Shown piece after piece: positions 34,101 to 45,927 of a stretch of 64,000 nucleotides of DNA (position 1 is the stretch's first letter; the number at the start of each line of letters is the position of its first letter). The position numbers were made by a program, and so were the translations under genes. The stretch comes from Tetramitus jugosus (Eukaryota; Heterolobosea; Eutetramitea; Acrasida; Vahlkampfiidae), in the NCBI GenBank assembly GCA_937625935.1, contig OW569381.1, forward strand, positions 310,001 to 374,000, written 5' to 3'. Under the pieces are notes generated by a model. The model was not told where the DNA came from, ran no database searches, and worked only from the letters and a program-made list of their open reading frames with translations.

Positions 34101-34901
34101 TACCGTTGGAATCGAGAGCAACGGAATGGTATGTGCAAGCAGCAATTGAAATAATTCTCTTGCCAGCCAACGCGCCACCAATTTGGGTGGGAAGATATTG
34201 GGTAGTCGTATCACCAGTACCAAGTTGACCTGTTATTTAACGTCAATAGATTGTTAGTTTCGATCGTTGGAAGTATGAAAAATACACAAAAAAAAACGAG
34301 ATACAAAAAATTTTCACTTACCATAACCGTTGTAGCCCCATGCATAGACGACTCCACTGTCAGTTAATGCGAGAGAGTATCTTGAACCTGCTGAAACTGC
34401 ATTAATTCCAAGAAGACCAAACCAAGAAGAAACACGAAAGAGTGAACTCTTCCATGTAGTAAAGCCATCTCCAAGTTGACCTGTCGTTTCATGTCAAAAC
34501 ATTGTTAGTTGCGAACTTGTCAGAAAATGAAATGAAAAAATTTTTCAGACATAAACTCACCATAATTGTTGAGACCACTCGAATACGAGTAGCCAATGTT
34601 CTGTAATTCACAATTGGAACCAGAATGACCTGCGAAGCAAGTGCACACATCATTTGCAATACAAAAACCATTGTTACTGCAAACACCAGCAGTTGTTGAA
34701 TCGATGCCAAAGCACGTGGTTGCTGCTGATGTGCTACCAACTACACGATCGTTTTTAATGAGTGAAGAAATGAGCGTTGGTTAGTATTCATTCAACTAAA
34801 ACATAAAGGCGAGTCCATGGAAAAGTTTCACACATACTGAGAGACACTATCAGAGCAACACTGACAATAATACAACACAGAAATAAATTATTCAATTTCA
34901 T
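19033..34901 (-). CDS. Giant RCC1-propeller/EGF-repeat type I membrane protein
   Basis: Five exons (34901-34838, 34740-34561, 34480-34322, 34229-29286, 29192-19033) join in frame to 5168 residues. A signal peptide (MKLNNLFLCCIIVSVALIVS) and one EGF-like module come first. Eight RCC1 domains follow, each with about seven WG.N..GQLGDG-type blades, neighbours separated by two EGF-like modules (CSGHG.C, C.C..GY.G..C). Seventeen tandem EGF modules lie at about residues 3680-4380. A non-RCC1 beta-rich segment, two IPT/TIG-like segments (from about 4657 and 4763) and a jelly-roll-like region come next. A short hydrophobic helix (AAMIGLSASLGTVLLWI, about 5147) and a charged 18-residue tail end it. 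It is probably a surface receptor or adhesin, by inference. Introns are 97, 80, 92 and 93 nt. No RCC1-type nuclear exchange role is implied. Confidence 0.88.
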
Positions 34902-36132
34902 TCTTCTGTGTGAGTATGAGTGAGTGTCAAATAGAGAAAGATGTGCACTTGATTATAATTATAAGAATTAGAGAGTGTGTGTTGTGGTAGCTGCCGTTGC
35001 TTATGTTGTTTTAGGTGAAGGGGAAGCCACACACGTAGCCCAAAAGTCCAGCAGCACCCAAGGTCAATGGCCTGTCGAAAGATAATGCCCGCACATAGGG
35101 TTTTCTGACAAGTGCGATTTGTCAAATGTCAGTAATCTTAGCTCGTCCGGGCAATATCTCGCGGTATCACGAAAAGCATTAGGGATTGGAAAGGTTTGGG
35201 GATTGATACCACTCGATGGAGTTGACCTCAGAAGCCGTTGCCGACGCTCAATGCATCAAACCTCGCGTTTCCTCGCATTTCTCATCCGCGGAAATTTCTT
35301 GTATTTGATGATGAGCATGATGGAATCCGAGGTCAAGCACCACCAAATAAGCTCACCTTTCAAATATGGTTCACTCGAGGTGTCTGAACTATTTTGCGAT
35401 GATAGACCGAACCATTATGCGTCGCTCTAATCGAGAAGCGGTTGATATAGCGCGTGTCAAGGTAGAAGTCTCTCGACACAAAGGAATGGAGTGGCTCACA
35501 TGAGAGCTTCACAACATGAAGCGCTAATTGTGGCACGACCTGTTCTCCGGATAGGTCTTGAACACAATCAATGACTTGAATTATTTGTTGTTTGATGCCA
35601 TCTCCAGTATGTGACAATGAGCAATATCTCTACTTGTGGGCATGTATCCATATGAAGAGGTTTGGGAATGGATCACTCGACGGACTGCTGCCGAATGCAT
35701 CAAACCTCGGGTTCGGTATACCATGCTGAACGTTTCGGTTGAGTGCCGTCGGTGTTTTGTCTCTTTTTGGATAAACAGTGTTGCGCTTGAAGTAAATCGC
35801 CCGAAGCGAATAGAGAAACATTCATCCTGTCGAGACCCGACGACGTCAATAAGCTGTCCCAGACCCATAAAACTCTAACATAAGGAACACTAGGTAATAC
35901 AGGGTCGAGGTGATCGTTAGATTCAACTGCACTCCATCATCTTGTTCTTGTGGTGTTTTGTGGCCAATTGTTTCACATGCCGAAAAGAACAAAAGAAACC
36001 ATGTCGGTGAATATCAATTCGATTGTTGTAAACTTTCTGAAAGCCCGAGGTTCAACATAAAAAACCCCTCATCTTTTCGCTTTCTTTCACAACATTGAAA
36101 CAAACCCTCGTACAGAATACTCAAGAAGAACA
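34902..36132. other. Long intergenic region with decayed duplicated sequence
   Basis: About 1.2 kb lies between the divergent starts of the giant gene and the TPR gene. The ends probably hold their promoters. The middle (about 35110-35880) has several 80-100 codon frames on both strands, none with an intact gene structure. On the minus strand, frames at 35360-35617 and 35581-35868 overlap as if separated by a frameshift. Two related segments within it are listed separately. Confidence 0.5.
35143..35740. repeat. Two diverged direct copies of an unknown segment
   Basis: Segments at about 35143-35275 and 35615-35720 align in the same orientation through a series of shared blocks in the same order: GCAATATCTC, then AGGTTTGGG, then a CACTCGA-like block, then AATGCATCAAACCTCG. 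On the plus strand the second copy reads EEVWEWITRR followed by AECIKPRV, and the first copy reads GKVWGLIP and, after a frame change, AQCIKPRV. This suggests an old tandem duplication of once-coding sequence. Family unknown. Confidence 0.5.
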
Positions 36133-38148
36133 ATGGAAGGCGATCCTCACCAACTCCATCATTCATTTGGTGCCCCACCACCAACGAATTACACCTCCAA
36201 TGAAGCACCTCCACAGCAATATTATCATCCTCCAGCACCACACGACCACCATCAACATCACATAGGACATCAAGAACAATATTACCATCATCAGCATCAT
36301 GATAATCAAGAAAATCATCATTATCACCACAACAATTATCACTATTCCCACGACAATCACAATGGTCATCATCATCACTACGAACTTGACCAAGTAGAGC
36401 ACTATGAAGAAAGAGAAGGAGATGCAGCAGTCGAACAAGAGAACAATGATGGTCCATACCATCCCACAGTCAACATTAGACAATATTTGCAAACTTTCAA
36501 CAATGAAGATGAAGTGTCAAGGCATACATACAGTACGGACCGGTTTGCAGTGATGAACCCAGAGGATCAATCCGTGTTTGTTGCTTATATCTTGATTAGC
36601 ACGAGTCGTTTGAAGAGAATTTTGAGAAATTTACAAAATGTGACTCAATCTGTCGCGATTGCAGTTCTTCAAGCGGCGGAAATGGAAGAAATAGATTTCC
36701 AGGCTTTTGTGCCATTGTTTACCGAGTGGAAAGTTCTCTCTGAGGCCCAACAATTGAGAGATGTATTCCTTAAGGATCCATCACATCAAATGACAGCAGG
36801 AACAATGGATCACATGATGAATCAAGGTGAGAATCATGGTGGTGATTCAATGATGGATGATCGACGATCATCAGAAGATGGTCCTCCATCAAAGAGAAGA
36901 AGGTTGTTGCTCAAGGAACCTGGAGAGAAAACAAAGATGACTGATGATATCGATATGGAGAGAAACTCGATTCGAATTATTGTTAATGACTACTTGCATT
37001 ATATCGATACACAGGGACCAACTTCATTTGATGATATGCGCGACGGTGTTGTCGAAAGTTTCCAATACCATCCTGCAGCATCCATGAAGCTTTTTAATAG
37101 AGCGTTGGCCAAGAATCGATTTTCGTTCTGTACCTATGTTCACACGATGGAGCCATATAGACAAACTGGACAAAAGTTGGACTGTGTAAAATCCTTGAGA
37201 TATGGTAATTATTTGAGTGAATATGAGGCTGAACAAGTGGAGCAAGAGATTGAAGAACACATTAGGAAAATGGGCATACACTATGGTAAGGACCTGAATG
37301 AAGAGAGTCCAGAAGTGCAGAGTAACACCCTGTACAAGTTATTGAAGAGAAATTGGAGAGAACACAGAGCAAATCATTACATTTATGAGGGATTGATTCA
37401 TTTCTTCTCAGATGGTTCTGTTGACGAAATGATACAGTCGTTCGCAACTTCTCTTGAATATGACAACGAAAGCATCTATGGATATTGTAATTTGGGTGTG
37501 TTGAGAGGTTTCAATATTGATGGCTCTCCTGAGATTTGTCAAGAGGGTATTAGGCTTTTAGAACGTGGTGTTGCGCTGTGCACTATTAGGGATGAGAAGA
37601 CGATAAAGAGTTTCCTGCATCACACCATTGCTCAAATCTATATGAGATTGACTGATATGGATACAGCTTTGACTTACACAATCTATTCATTAGAAGCAAA
37701 CCCATTAATGAATTTGGCTTATCTTGATAGAAATTCCATATTCAAGGCATTAGGTCGATGGGATGAAGCTTTAGCAGACAATGACATTCTCGTTCAGATG
37801 GAGCCTGAAACTGATTTTGAAAAATCCAATGTTTTTTGCAATAGAGCAATTCTTCTTCAAAGATTGAATCGTGGAGAGGACATGAGAGAGGCTCTAATTC
37901 GATCATTAGAAATTGACTCCAGCAATTCGTTCGCCTACTCTATGCTATCAAGGCTTTATGTAGCAAGTAATGATCAAGAAATGTTTGAGCTTCTAAAGGA
38001 CAGGGTCACCCCAAAGGAACATCTACATATTAGGCAATACCTTCAACATGTGTCCACATCATACACCAATTTTGGACAGACTGCAGAAGCCCAACAATAT
38101 GCAGATGTACTGGCAAAGTATGATCAAACTCACTTCAGAGTCGAGTGA
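36133..38148 (+). CDS. TPR-repeat protein with His-rich N-terminus
   Basis: The 671-residue protein starts with about 110 residues rich in His, Pro, Gln and Asn. A helical region precedes a Lys/Arg patch (SKRRRLLLKEPGEK, about residue 255) that could be a nuclear localisation signal. The C-terminal half looks like tetratricopeptide repeats: EYDNESIYGYCNLGVL, DTALTYTIYSLEANPLMNL, GRWDEALADNDILVQMEP and REALIRSLEIDSSNSFAYS have the expected spacing. TPRs mediate protein-protein contacts. No more specific family is recognised. Intronless, and convergent with the methyltransferase gene 43 bp away. Confidence 0.7.
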   Translation: MEGDPHQLHHSFGAPPPTNYTSNEAPPQQYYHPPAPHDHHQHHIGHQEQYYHHQHHDNQENHHYHHNNYHYSHDNHNGHHHHYELDQVEHYEEREGDAAVEQENNDGPYHPTVNIRQYLQTFNNEDEVSRHTYSTDRFAVMNPEDQSVFVAYILISTSRLKRILRNLQNVTQSVAIAVLQAAEMEEIDFQAFVPLFTEWKVLSEAQQLRDVFLKDPSHQMTAGTMDHMMNQGENHGGDSMMDDRRSSEDGPPSKRRRLLLKEPGEKTKMTDDIDMERNSIRIIVNDYLHYIDTQGPTSFDDMRDGVVESFQYHPAASMKLFNRALAKNRFSFCTYVHTMEPYRQTGQKLDCVKSLRYGNYLSEYEAEQVEQEIEEHIRKMGIHYGKDLNEESPEVQSNTLYKLLKRNWREHRANHYIYEGLIHFFSDGSVDEMIQSFATSLEYDNESIYGYCNLGVLRGFNIDGSPEICQEGIRLLERGVALCTIRDEKTIKSFLHHTIAQIYMRLTDMDTALTYTIYSLEANPLMNLAYLDRNSIFKALGRWDEALADNDILVQMEPETDFEKSNVFCNRAILLQRLNRGEDMREALIRSLEIDSSNSFAYSMLSRLYVASNDQEMFELLKDRVTPKEHLHIRQYLQHVSTSYTNFGQTAEAQQYADVLAKYDQTHFRVE

Positions 38149-38191
38149 TGGATGTCATTGGCCATAACTTTGACCTAATTTGTATTAGGCA

Positions 38192-38818
38192 CTAATTTCT
38201 GGCTGTCTGATAAACGACCCCTTGGGCCTTCTTGCATATAAAAACATAATGATAACTAACATCATCATCCAGAGGTACATTGAGTAGGCCAGGCTTGGAT
38301 ATTGCTTCCACAGCTACGCTCCACTCATATTCTATCCTCTCCAACAAACGTAATTTGGTTTCTGAGTGATTTGTTGCAATCAAAAGGAAAACACCACCAG
38401 GCCTGAGTGTTTTATAGATTTGAGCAATTGCCCTCTCTCCATGCTTTTGAGATTCATCGGAGCACATTATCGAGTCGAGACATGCTTTGTCTATTATTGC
38501 ATCAAATGAACCCGTAGCAAATGACATGTCCTCAACATTCATCTCCATATAGTTAATTCCAAATCTGTTCGAATGTTTCTCTTTCAGAACAGATATGAGA
38601 GAAGCTGAAAAATCAATGTTCGTTATATCGCTCCAGCCTTCGTTGTTCATTTGAACAGCAAGTTCAGAGCTTCCACAACCAACATGCAATACCTTTGCGT
38701 GTTTTGGAATATTACTCGATATAAAACCCTTAATATCATCATAGGACTGAAACCATTCAAAGGAGTCACTACTTTTTTGATATCTTTCGTCCCAATATTC
38801 CTTTTGAGAGTACTGCAT
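38192..38818 (-). CDS. Class I SAM-dependent methyltransferase (METTL13/EEF1AKMT4-like)
   Basis: The 208-residue protein opens with YWDERYQ...SFEWFQSYD, the entry motif of the METTL12/METTL13/EEF1AKMT4 group of protein-lysine methyltransferases. Motif I is KVLHVGCGSSELA (about residues 41-53), followed by an acidic post-I residue in NIDFS, then FDAIIDKACLDS and LRPGGVFLLI. S-adenosylmethionine binding is therefore well supported. The target could be elongation factor 1A or another protein, but the sequence does not decide. Length fits a single catalytic domain. The start at 38818 directly precedes the conserved motif; it is divergent from MNS1 with 119 bp between start codons. Confidence 0.82.
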   Translation of the reverse strand: MQYSQKEYWDERYQKSSDSFEWFQSYDDIKGFISSNIPKHAKVLHVGCGSSELAVQMNNEGWSDITNIDFSASLISVLKEKHSNRFGINYMEMNVEDMSFATGSFDAIIDKACLDSIMCSDESQKHGERAIAQIYKTLRPGGVFLLIATNHSETKLRLLERIEYEWSVAVEAISKPGLLNVPLDDDVSYHYVFICKKAQGVVYQTARN

Positions 38819-38937
38819 GCCGGTTGATAATCTGGTTCGTTTTTCCGTAATCCAATGTTTGGCGCCATCAAATGAAACAGCAAATTACGGGATCATCTTC
38901 AATTGAAAAATATTGAAAGATTGAAGAAGTTTTAGCT

Positions 38938-40522
38938 ATGGTAGGTATTGATTCTCTAATGAAAAAATCGAAGGATGAGAACTAACAATGAGTTGGTGAC
39001 CTAGTCTCACTTTGAAAGAACTATTCAAAAGAGAAGAGAACAAGAATACGCTGTTCAATCCATAAAAAAGGACTTGAATCAGAGGGTATTGAATCAAAGC
39101 TATGTAAACAGTGAAGATAAGGTTCACCGAATGAGAATTAAAAAGCGAATTGATGATTACCATAAAACTTTGGCTGAGGAAGAAGAATGGGAGAAAACTA
39201 AGAGAGAAAGGGAACTGAGAGAAAAACTCCTGATTCAGGAAGAGAAAATTGCAAACGAACTTGAGAGAAGAAAGAATGAGAAAGTTAGAAGAGAGAAGAT
39301 GATCCAAAGGGTAAGAGAGGAGAGTGAAGAATTGAGAGAGCTTGAGGCGAAACTCAAGAATGCTTACGTAAACTTGGAGAGAGAACACCAACTGGAGGAG
39401 AAAAAGAGAATCGAGGAAAGGGAAAGACAGTACGAAGAAACGATGGTTGAAGAAATGGAAAGAGAGAGAAGATCTATAATTGAGAAATTGAAAATAATGG
39501 AAGAAGAAAAACGAGTGAAGTCAATGAATGCAAAACAAGTATTGCAAGAACAAATTGACCAGAGAGAGAAAGATAAAGAACTGGCATACGAACAATTCTT
39601 ACGCGAAAAGATGTTGGTGGATGACTTAGTAAGGCAAGAAGCAGAAAAAGAAGAACTGTATGTATACACTAGTTAGCTTCTATGTAGAGCTTAAGTAATT
39701 CAGATCTAATCAACAAAATACAGAGAGCAACAAGAACTTCAGAGAAAGAGGGATGATGAGAAGCGATTTGTTGAACAGTATCTTTATGATAGAGAAGAAT
39801 GGAAGAGAAGAGAGCGACTACAACTTGAAGAGGAGGACCAGATGATTAGAAACTATAAGAAGGAAGTCAACAATCGTCTGGAAGAGGAAAGGTTGAGACG
39901 TCAAGAGAGACTCGATCAGAGAAACAAAATTTTGGAAGACCAGAGCAAAGAACTAGCTCAAAGGAGATTAGAGGAAGAACAATTAGAGGAAATGTTAAAT
40001 GAATTGTATAAAGAAGAGCAAGAAGAGAGGGCAAGGATGAGGGAGCTCGCTGAAAAGGAGAAACAACTTCGTCAGAGAGAAGAGATGATCCAAGCGAATG
40101 AATATCAGAAACAATTGAAAATGCAATTACTTGAGCAAGAGAAGAGAGAAGAGGAATTATTCAGGCAAATGATGATGGAGAAGTTTGAAGATGATGAGAG
40201 AATAGCTCAATTAGGAGCGCAGCGGAGACATCAAAAGATGATTGAATTTAGAAGGGATGTTGAAAACTTGATGACAGAAAGAAGAAGAATGAGAGAGCTA
40301 GAGAGGGAGAACGAGATGGCAGAGTATGAACAAGAACAGAGAGAAAAGGCAAAGAAGAAAGCAATTATCGAACAAGAAAGAAAACGGTTGATACAAGAAC
40401 ATGTGACAAAGATTATGAAGTATCTTCCGAAAGGAGTCCTCTCAAAAAAGGATTTGGATTTGTTGCCCGATGACGTGAAGGAACAATTCTTGAAATCATT
40501 CAACGATCCATTTGGCTACTAG
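38938..40522 (+). CDS. MNS1: MNS1-like axonemal coiled-coil protein
   Basis: MNS1 is a microtubule inner protein of motile cilia and flagella with a trichohyalin/plectin-homology coiled coil. Three exons are inferred: 38938-38940 (only the ATG), 39005-39657 and 39724-40522. Introns are 64 nt (GTAGGT to CCTAG, branch-like ACTAAC) and 66 nt (GTATGT to TACAG). The joined frame gives 484 residues, near the animal protein's length, almost entirely Glu/Arg/Lys-rich coiled coil. The C-terminal motif LPKGVLSKKDLDLLP matches the conserved end of the family. Without the first intron the ATG frame stops after 15 codons, and no other in-frame ATG precedes residue 40. An axonemal gene fits an organism that builds flagella. 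Confidence 0.78.
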
Positions 40523-40568
40523 CAAAACTTAACAATGTGATACAAGAAGATTAAAACAATGTACTTTA

Positions 40569-41444
40569 TTACAGGAATCCACCCTTCCTTTGATGAGCAT
40601 TCTTCTCCTGTGATTCCAACAAAATATTGAGTCTTTCCAATAGAGACATACCAATTTTCCTGGCAACTTGCAACATCTTGTTCAGTTCACTAGGATTGAT
40701 ACCTGATGCAGCACCACCACCCTTCTGTATAGAACAAATATTGCCCTTGGAATTGATGGCAATGGTAATCCTGGACTCCATGCACAATTCTTCTTGGAAC
40801 GATGGATCCACAATATACTTTGTTCCCACTTTGGCCATTGTTATACTGATAGGTACGTTGGATGTGTTCAACTTTGAGAAATCAGAAGGATCATCACTCA
40901 CTTCAATCTCCGTCATTCCATTCTCCAACTCGATCACTTCAATTTTGGGTACTTTTGTGTTGAATAACGCAGATTTGACAGCAATCGCAAGTGCATCCAA
41001 CAAATTACCACTCGAATCCAACACCAAACAATCGACATAAACGATCCAACACTGTCTTCCAGGTGTTATGCACAGAGACTTCCAATCAATAGCAAACGAA
41101 TTCTTAATCAAATTACTCAACGTAGCAGCCAACGTTGCATTCAACTCCTCTGCACCTCTGCCTTCAAACTCTGGACTCGCACTGGGCAAGCACTCCACAT
41201 GCACTTGTAAAATGCCTTGATCAGGAAAATCAGAATTGACTTCTCCGACTTCGACCTTGATACCGACGAGAACATCAGTGTGTTGACCGAGTTTGACACG
41301 AGCAGAACCATTGGTCTGTGATTGAACACTTGTTTCAACGTTGAATTGTCTATAGTCCAAGCGAGATCTTCCATCGTTTCTCATGTTTTGTTCGATTCCA
41401 CTAATGACGAACCGTTGTTCAGACTGGGAGATTTTGGATGCCAT
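40569..41444 (-). CDS. EXOSC7: Exosome core subunit RRP42 (EXOSC7-like)
   Basis: RRP42 is one of six RNase PH-like ring subunits of the RNA exosome, which degrades and trims RNA in nucleus and cytoplasm; the eukaryotic ring is normally non-catalytic. The 291-residue product matches family hallmarks: NMRNDGRSRLDYR, GSARVKLGQHTDVLVGIK, SPEFEGRGAEELN, LCITPGRQCWIVYVDCLVLDSSGNL, AVKSALFNTKVP and a terminal KGGFL. The start at 41444 is used because it aligns with the family's MAS start; the frame opens further at 41597 but that extension overlaps the divergent gene's start. It is convergent with MNS1, 46 bp between stops. TAATAAA spans the stop. Confidence 0.93.
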   Translation of the reverse strand: MASKISQSEQRFVISGIEQNMRNDGRSRLDYRQFNVETSVQSQTNGSARVKLGQHTDVLVGIKVEVGEVNSDFPDQGILQVHVECLPSASPEFEGRGAEELNATLAATLSNLIKNSFAIDWKSLCITPGRQCWIVYVDCLVLDSSGNLLDALAIAVKSALFNTKVPKIEVIELENGMTEIEVSDDPSDFSKLNTSNVPISITMAKVGTKYIVDPSFQEELCMESRITIAINSKGNICSIQKGGGAASGINPSELNKMLQVARKIGMSLLERLNILLESQEKNAHQRKGGFL

Positions 41445-41582
41445 GTTGTGTCGTCTTCTCTCTCTTCTCTTATTGTTGTTACTTGTTGTTGCTTGTGCTT
41501 TTTTCTGGGTGAGCGTGTTCAATGAAAAACGTGAACAAAAAAAAAACACCACATAGCATTTTCCACTGAAAATCCACACAGC

Positions 41583-42455
41583 ATGAGTAGCAGCCACAAG
41601 AGACCATCAATCAGAGAACAGTCACTGTCGACGGGAAACGATCTCAAGAACAACAACAACAGTGGAAGCACCCATCATCATGATGATCTGAATTGCGAAC
41701 AACTACTGACTACATTTGTCAATGAAGCTCTGCTGGTTCAATTGAAAAAATGGAGTGATCAGTGGACACAAGTGTGCATCGAGGGCAACGAACTCTTGTC
41801 CAGCATGTGTTCACTCGTTATTGAATCACAGTATTGTGAGAGTCCGTACTGGGGTGTGTTGACTCATCAGAAACCGATGCGAACTCTGTTGTCGCGAAAG
41901 CTCTTTCAACAAAAATCATCGGGCATGACCGATTTGAATCAAATGGTGCACCTCACGTTGAAAACCATGTTGAATCAACTGACAGATTGTATTCACCAGT
42001 GTGAACAAAATAGAGTGAAATGGATACAGAGCTTTATGAACAAGGAACTACTGAAGAACAAGACAAGGATGCAAGAGCTAACAGAGTTGTCTTCATCGTG
42101 TGAGTCCATGATTCGTCAAATGAAGGCCATTCGAAGTACGTTTGAGAATGATTGGAACATGAAGGCAATGATTGTATCAGAGGTAAAGCTTTTGGTCACT
42201 CGGGGTCACAATTGTATTGATAATGAAGAGCCATCAACAAAGAATGTGGACAACAAGGATATTGCAATATCTGGATCAGGTATGACAAGTAGTGATAGTG
42301 GTGTGCTTGTGAGCAATAGTGGTGAAGAGGATGATGATCTTCCTCCACTCTCTCAACAGAGATTGATTTTCTTTGTTCAATCATGGAAGCTGCAGCCATA
42401 CATTTCTCAAGAATTATCTCACTGTATGAGCGAGCTGAAAAAATTGATACTGTAA
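41583..42455 (+). CDS. Hypothetical protein, weakly AIRIM/C1orf109-like
   Basis: The 290-residue product has an Asn/Ser/His-rich N-terminus, a helical central region (about residues 40-215) and an acidic Ser/Asp-rich linker before a final helix (VQSWKLQPYISQELSHCM). Helix spacing and the segment ELLSSMCSL...RTLLSRKLFQQK bear a weak resemblance to the C1orf109/AIRIM (DUF4477) family, which assists the AFG2 ATPase in ribosome maturation. That comparison is from memory and uncertain, so no symbol is given. Start codons are 138 bp from the divergent RRP42 gene. Confidence 0.6.
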   Translation: MSSSHKRPSIREQSLSTGNDLKNNNNSGSTHHHDDLNCEQLLTTFVNEALLVQLKKWSDQWTQVCIEGNELLSSMCSLVIESQYCESPYWGVLTHQKPMRTLLSRKLFQQKSSGMTDLNQMVHLTLKTMLNQLTDCIHQCEQNRVKWIQSFMNKELLKNKTRMQELTELSSSCESMIRQMKAIRSTFENDWNMKAMIVSEVKLLVTRGHNCIDNEEPSTKNVDNKDIAISGSGMTSSDSGVLVSNSGEEDDDLPPLSQQRLIFFVQSWKLQPYISQELSHCMSELKKLIL

Positions 42456-42519
42456 GTGCGCGAGGTTTCCCGCTCATCTTAAACAAAAAAGTGACTACGG
42501 ACACAAAGACGCTGCAAGA

Positions 42520-43215
42520 ATGAGCTCTGTCAAATTGCCCCCTCTCCATTCGAGATCACTCCCACCACTGTCCTCATCCTCGACTACACATGCTTCTCCA
42601 TCGACTAGTAATATCAATAATGTGTCAACTTCATCAAAGTTAAACTCATCTGATCAAGGATTTAGAATGTAAGTGTGCATTTTGTCTCTTTCCAAATGGC
42701 ACAATCAAAAGATCACTATGAATATTAACATTCCCTCACTCTCTAGCAATTGGATGAATATGAGTTCAGGAGGAAAGGAAATATGGAAAGAAAACTTCTC
42801 ACACCTCGATATATTTGATAACGAGAGAGTGATCGATATTCATGTTCCAAAGGAGATTCTCTCGTGCAAACAAGTTGCTCGTGAAATTAACTTCTCTTCT
42901 CAAAATATGATCAAGCAACTGCGTCTTGTACAACACATCAAACTTCATGGAAATACAAGTAAGTGCTTCGCTTTTAAACTCTTGAAATAGACTAAGAAAA
43001 CAATGTATCTAACTATGATATGGATAGTTGAACACTGGATATTTGAATTTGGCTTTGTGATTCCAAATAGTACCAACACTTGGCAGAACATTGTGGACGC
43101 GGGTACGTCTGTTCTTCCGAGCAATATTCTTTCTGGCAATGTGATCATCGAGACAAGTTTCTTTGATGGAAGTGAATTCATTGGACAATGTAATGTACGA
43201 GTGTATTATGTATAG
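42520..43215 (+). CDS. PDE6D: PDE6D/PrBP-delta prenyl-protein carrier
   Basis: PDE6D binds prenylated Ras/Rab proteins in an immunoglobulin-like hydrophobic pocket and delivers them to membranes, notably the cilium. Exons 42520-42668, 42747-42958 and 43028-43215 join across introns of 78 nt and 69 nt (both donors GTAAGT) to 182 residues. Family-diagnostic segments are INWMNMSSG, VPKEILSCKQVAREINFSS, HWIFEFGFVIPNSTNTWQ, GNVIIETSFFDGSEF and the terminal RVYYV. A Ser/Pro-rich extension of about 48 residues precedes the conserved core, longer than in animals. The splice joins are confirmed by restored family sequence at both junctions. It lies 2 kb from MNS1. Confidence 0.93.
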
Positions 43216-43373
43216 TGAAAAACATAAACTGTTTATGGATTGGCCCTTGACAAAGATCTTAGCCAAGGTTACCAAATTGTATTCATATCTGTAAGTCAGT
43301 TCAAAATAAAGGAGCCAAGATACATTGAATGTGTGATATGGACTTTGTACCATGAGCTTTGCTTTAGATCATT

Positions 43374-45315
<1,942 letters not shown>

Positions 45316-45927
45316 ATGGATTTCGAGAGAATTGGAAAGGCATTTGCTGAGCACTACTACAACGTCTTTGATCAAAACAGACAAAACTTGGCCCCACTCT
45401 ATGTAACGTATCTCATTTCCACAGCTACACACCCGGATGTGACTGTTTTTTAAAGATTCTATCCACAATTGTGTCTCTGAGTTGATTTTGTACCTCAGTT
45501 GAGTTGATAGACTGACACCACTTTTTTTCTCTTTTCGGATGATGCTCTATATGACTAACTACATACGCACATGTCATGTGTGCAACATGAACGAATACAT
45601 ACCATCGATTTGGACATGACCTCCGACACAAACATATATTAATCAACAAAACAGCAAGAGCAAAGCTTGATGACATGGCAAGGTGAAAAGATTCAAGGAA
45701 GAGTCAACATTTTGAAGAAGCTCGCTGAACTTCCATTCAGAACTGTCAAGCACGACATCCTTGATATTGACTCTCATCCATCTGTCAGTGAAGGTGTCAT
45801 TGTTTTCGTCAATGGATTCATTAAGACTGATGACGATCCAGAACACAGATTCAGTGAAGTTTTCCACTTGGTTGCCGCCAACAACTCATTCTTTGTGACC
45901 AACCACATGTTCAGACTTCAAGTCTAA
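45316..45927 (+). CDS. NUTF2: Nuclear transport factor 2 (NTF2)
   Basis: NTF2 is a small homodimer that carries Ran-GDP into the nucleus. Exons 45316-45402 and 45655-45927 join across a 252-nt intron (GTAACG to AACAG), the longest found here, giving 119 residues, typical for the family. Matches include IGKAFAEHYYNVFDQNR, LAPLYQ...MTWQGEKIQGR, and the C-terminal NNSFFVTNHMFRLQV, which resembles the family's NDMFRL ending. The splice junction restores LY-QEQS in frame. AATAAA occurs about 20 bases after the stop. Confidence 0.93.

Noticed and set aside
45403-45654. Long NTF2 intron with C/D snoRNA-like motifs (ATGATGC and CTGA)
   Set aside because: The C-box match is imperfect, no terminal stem is seen, and such short motifs are common by chance.
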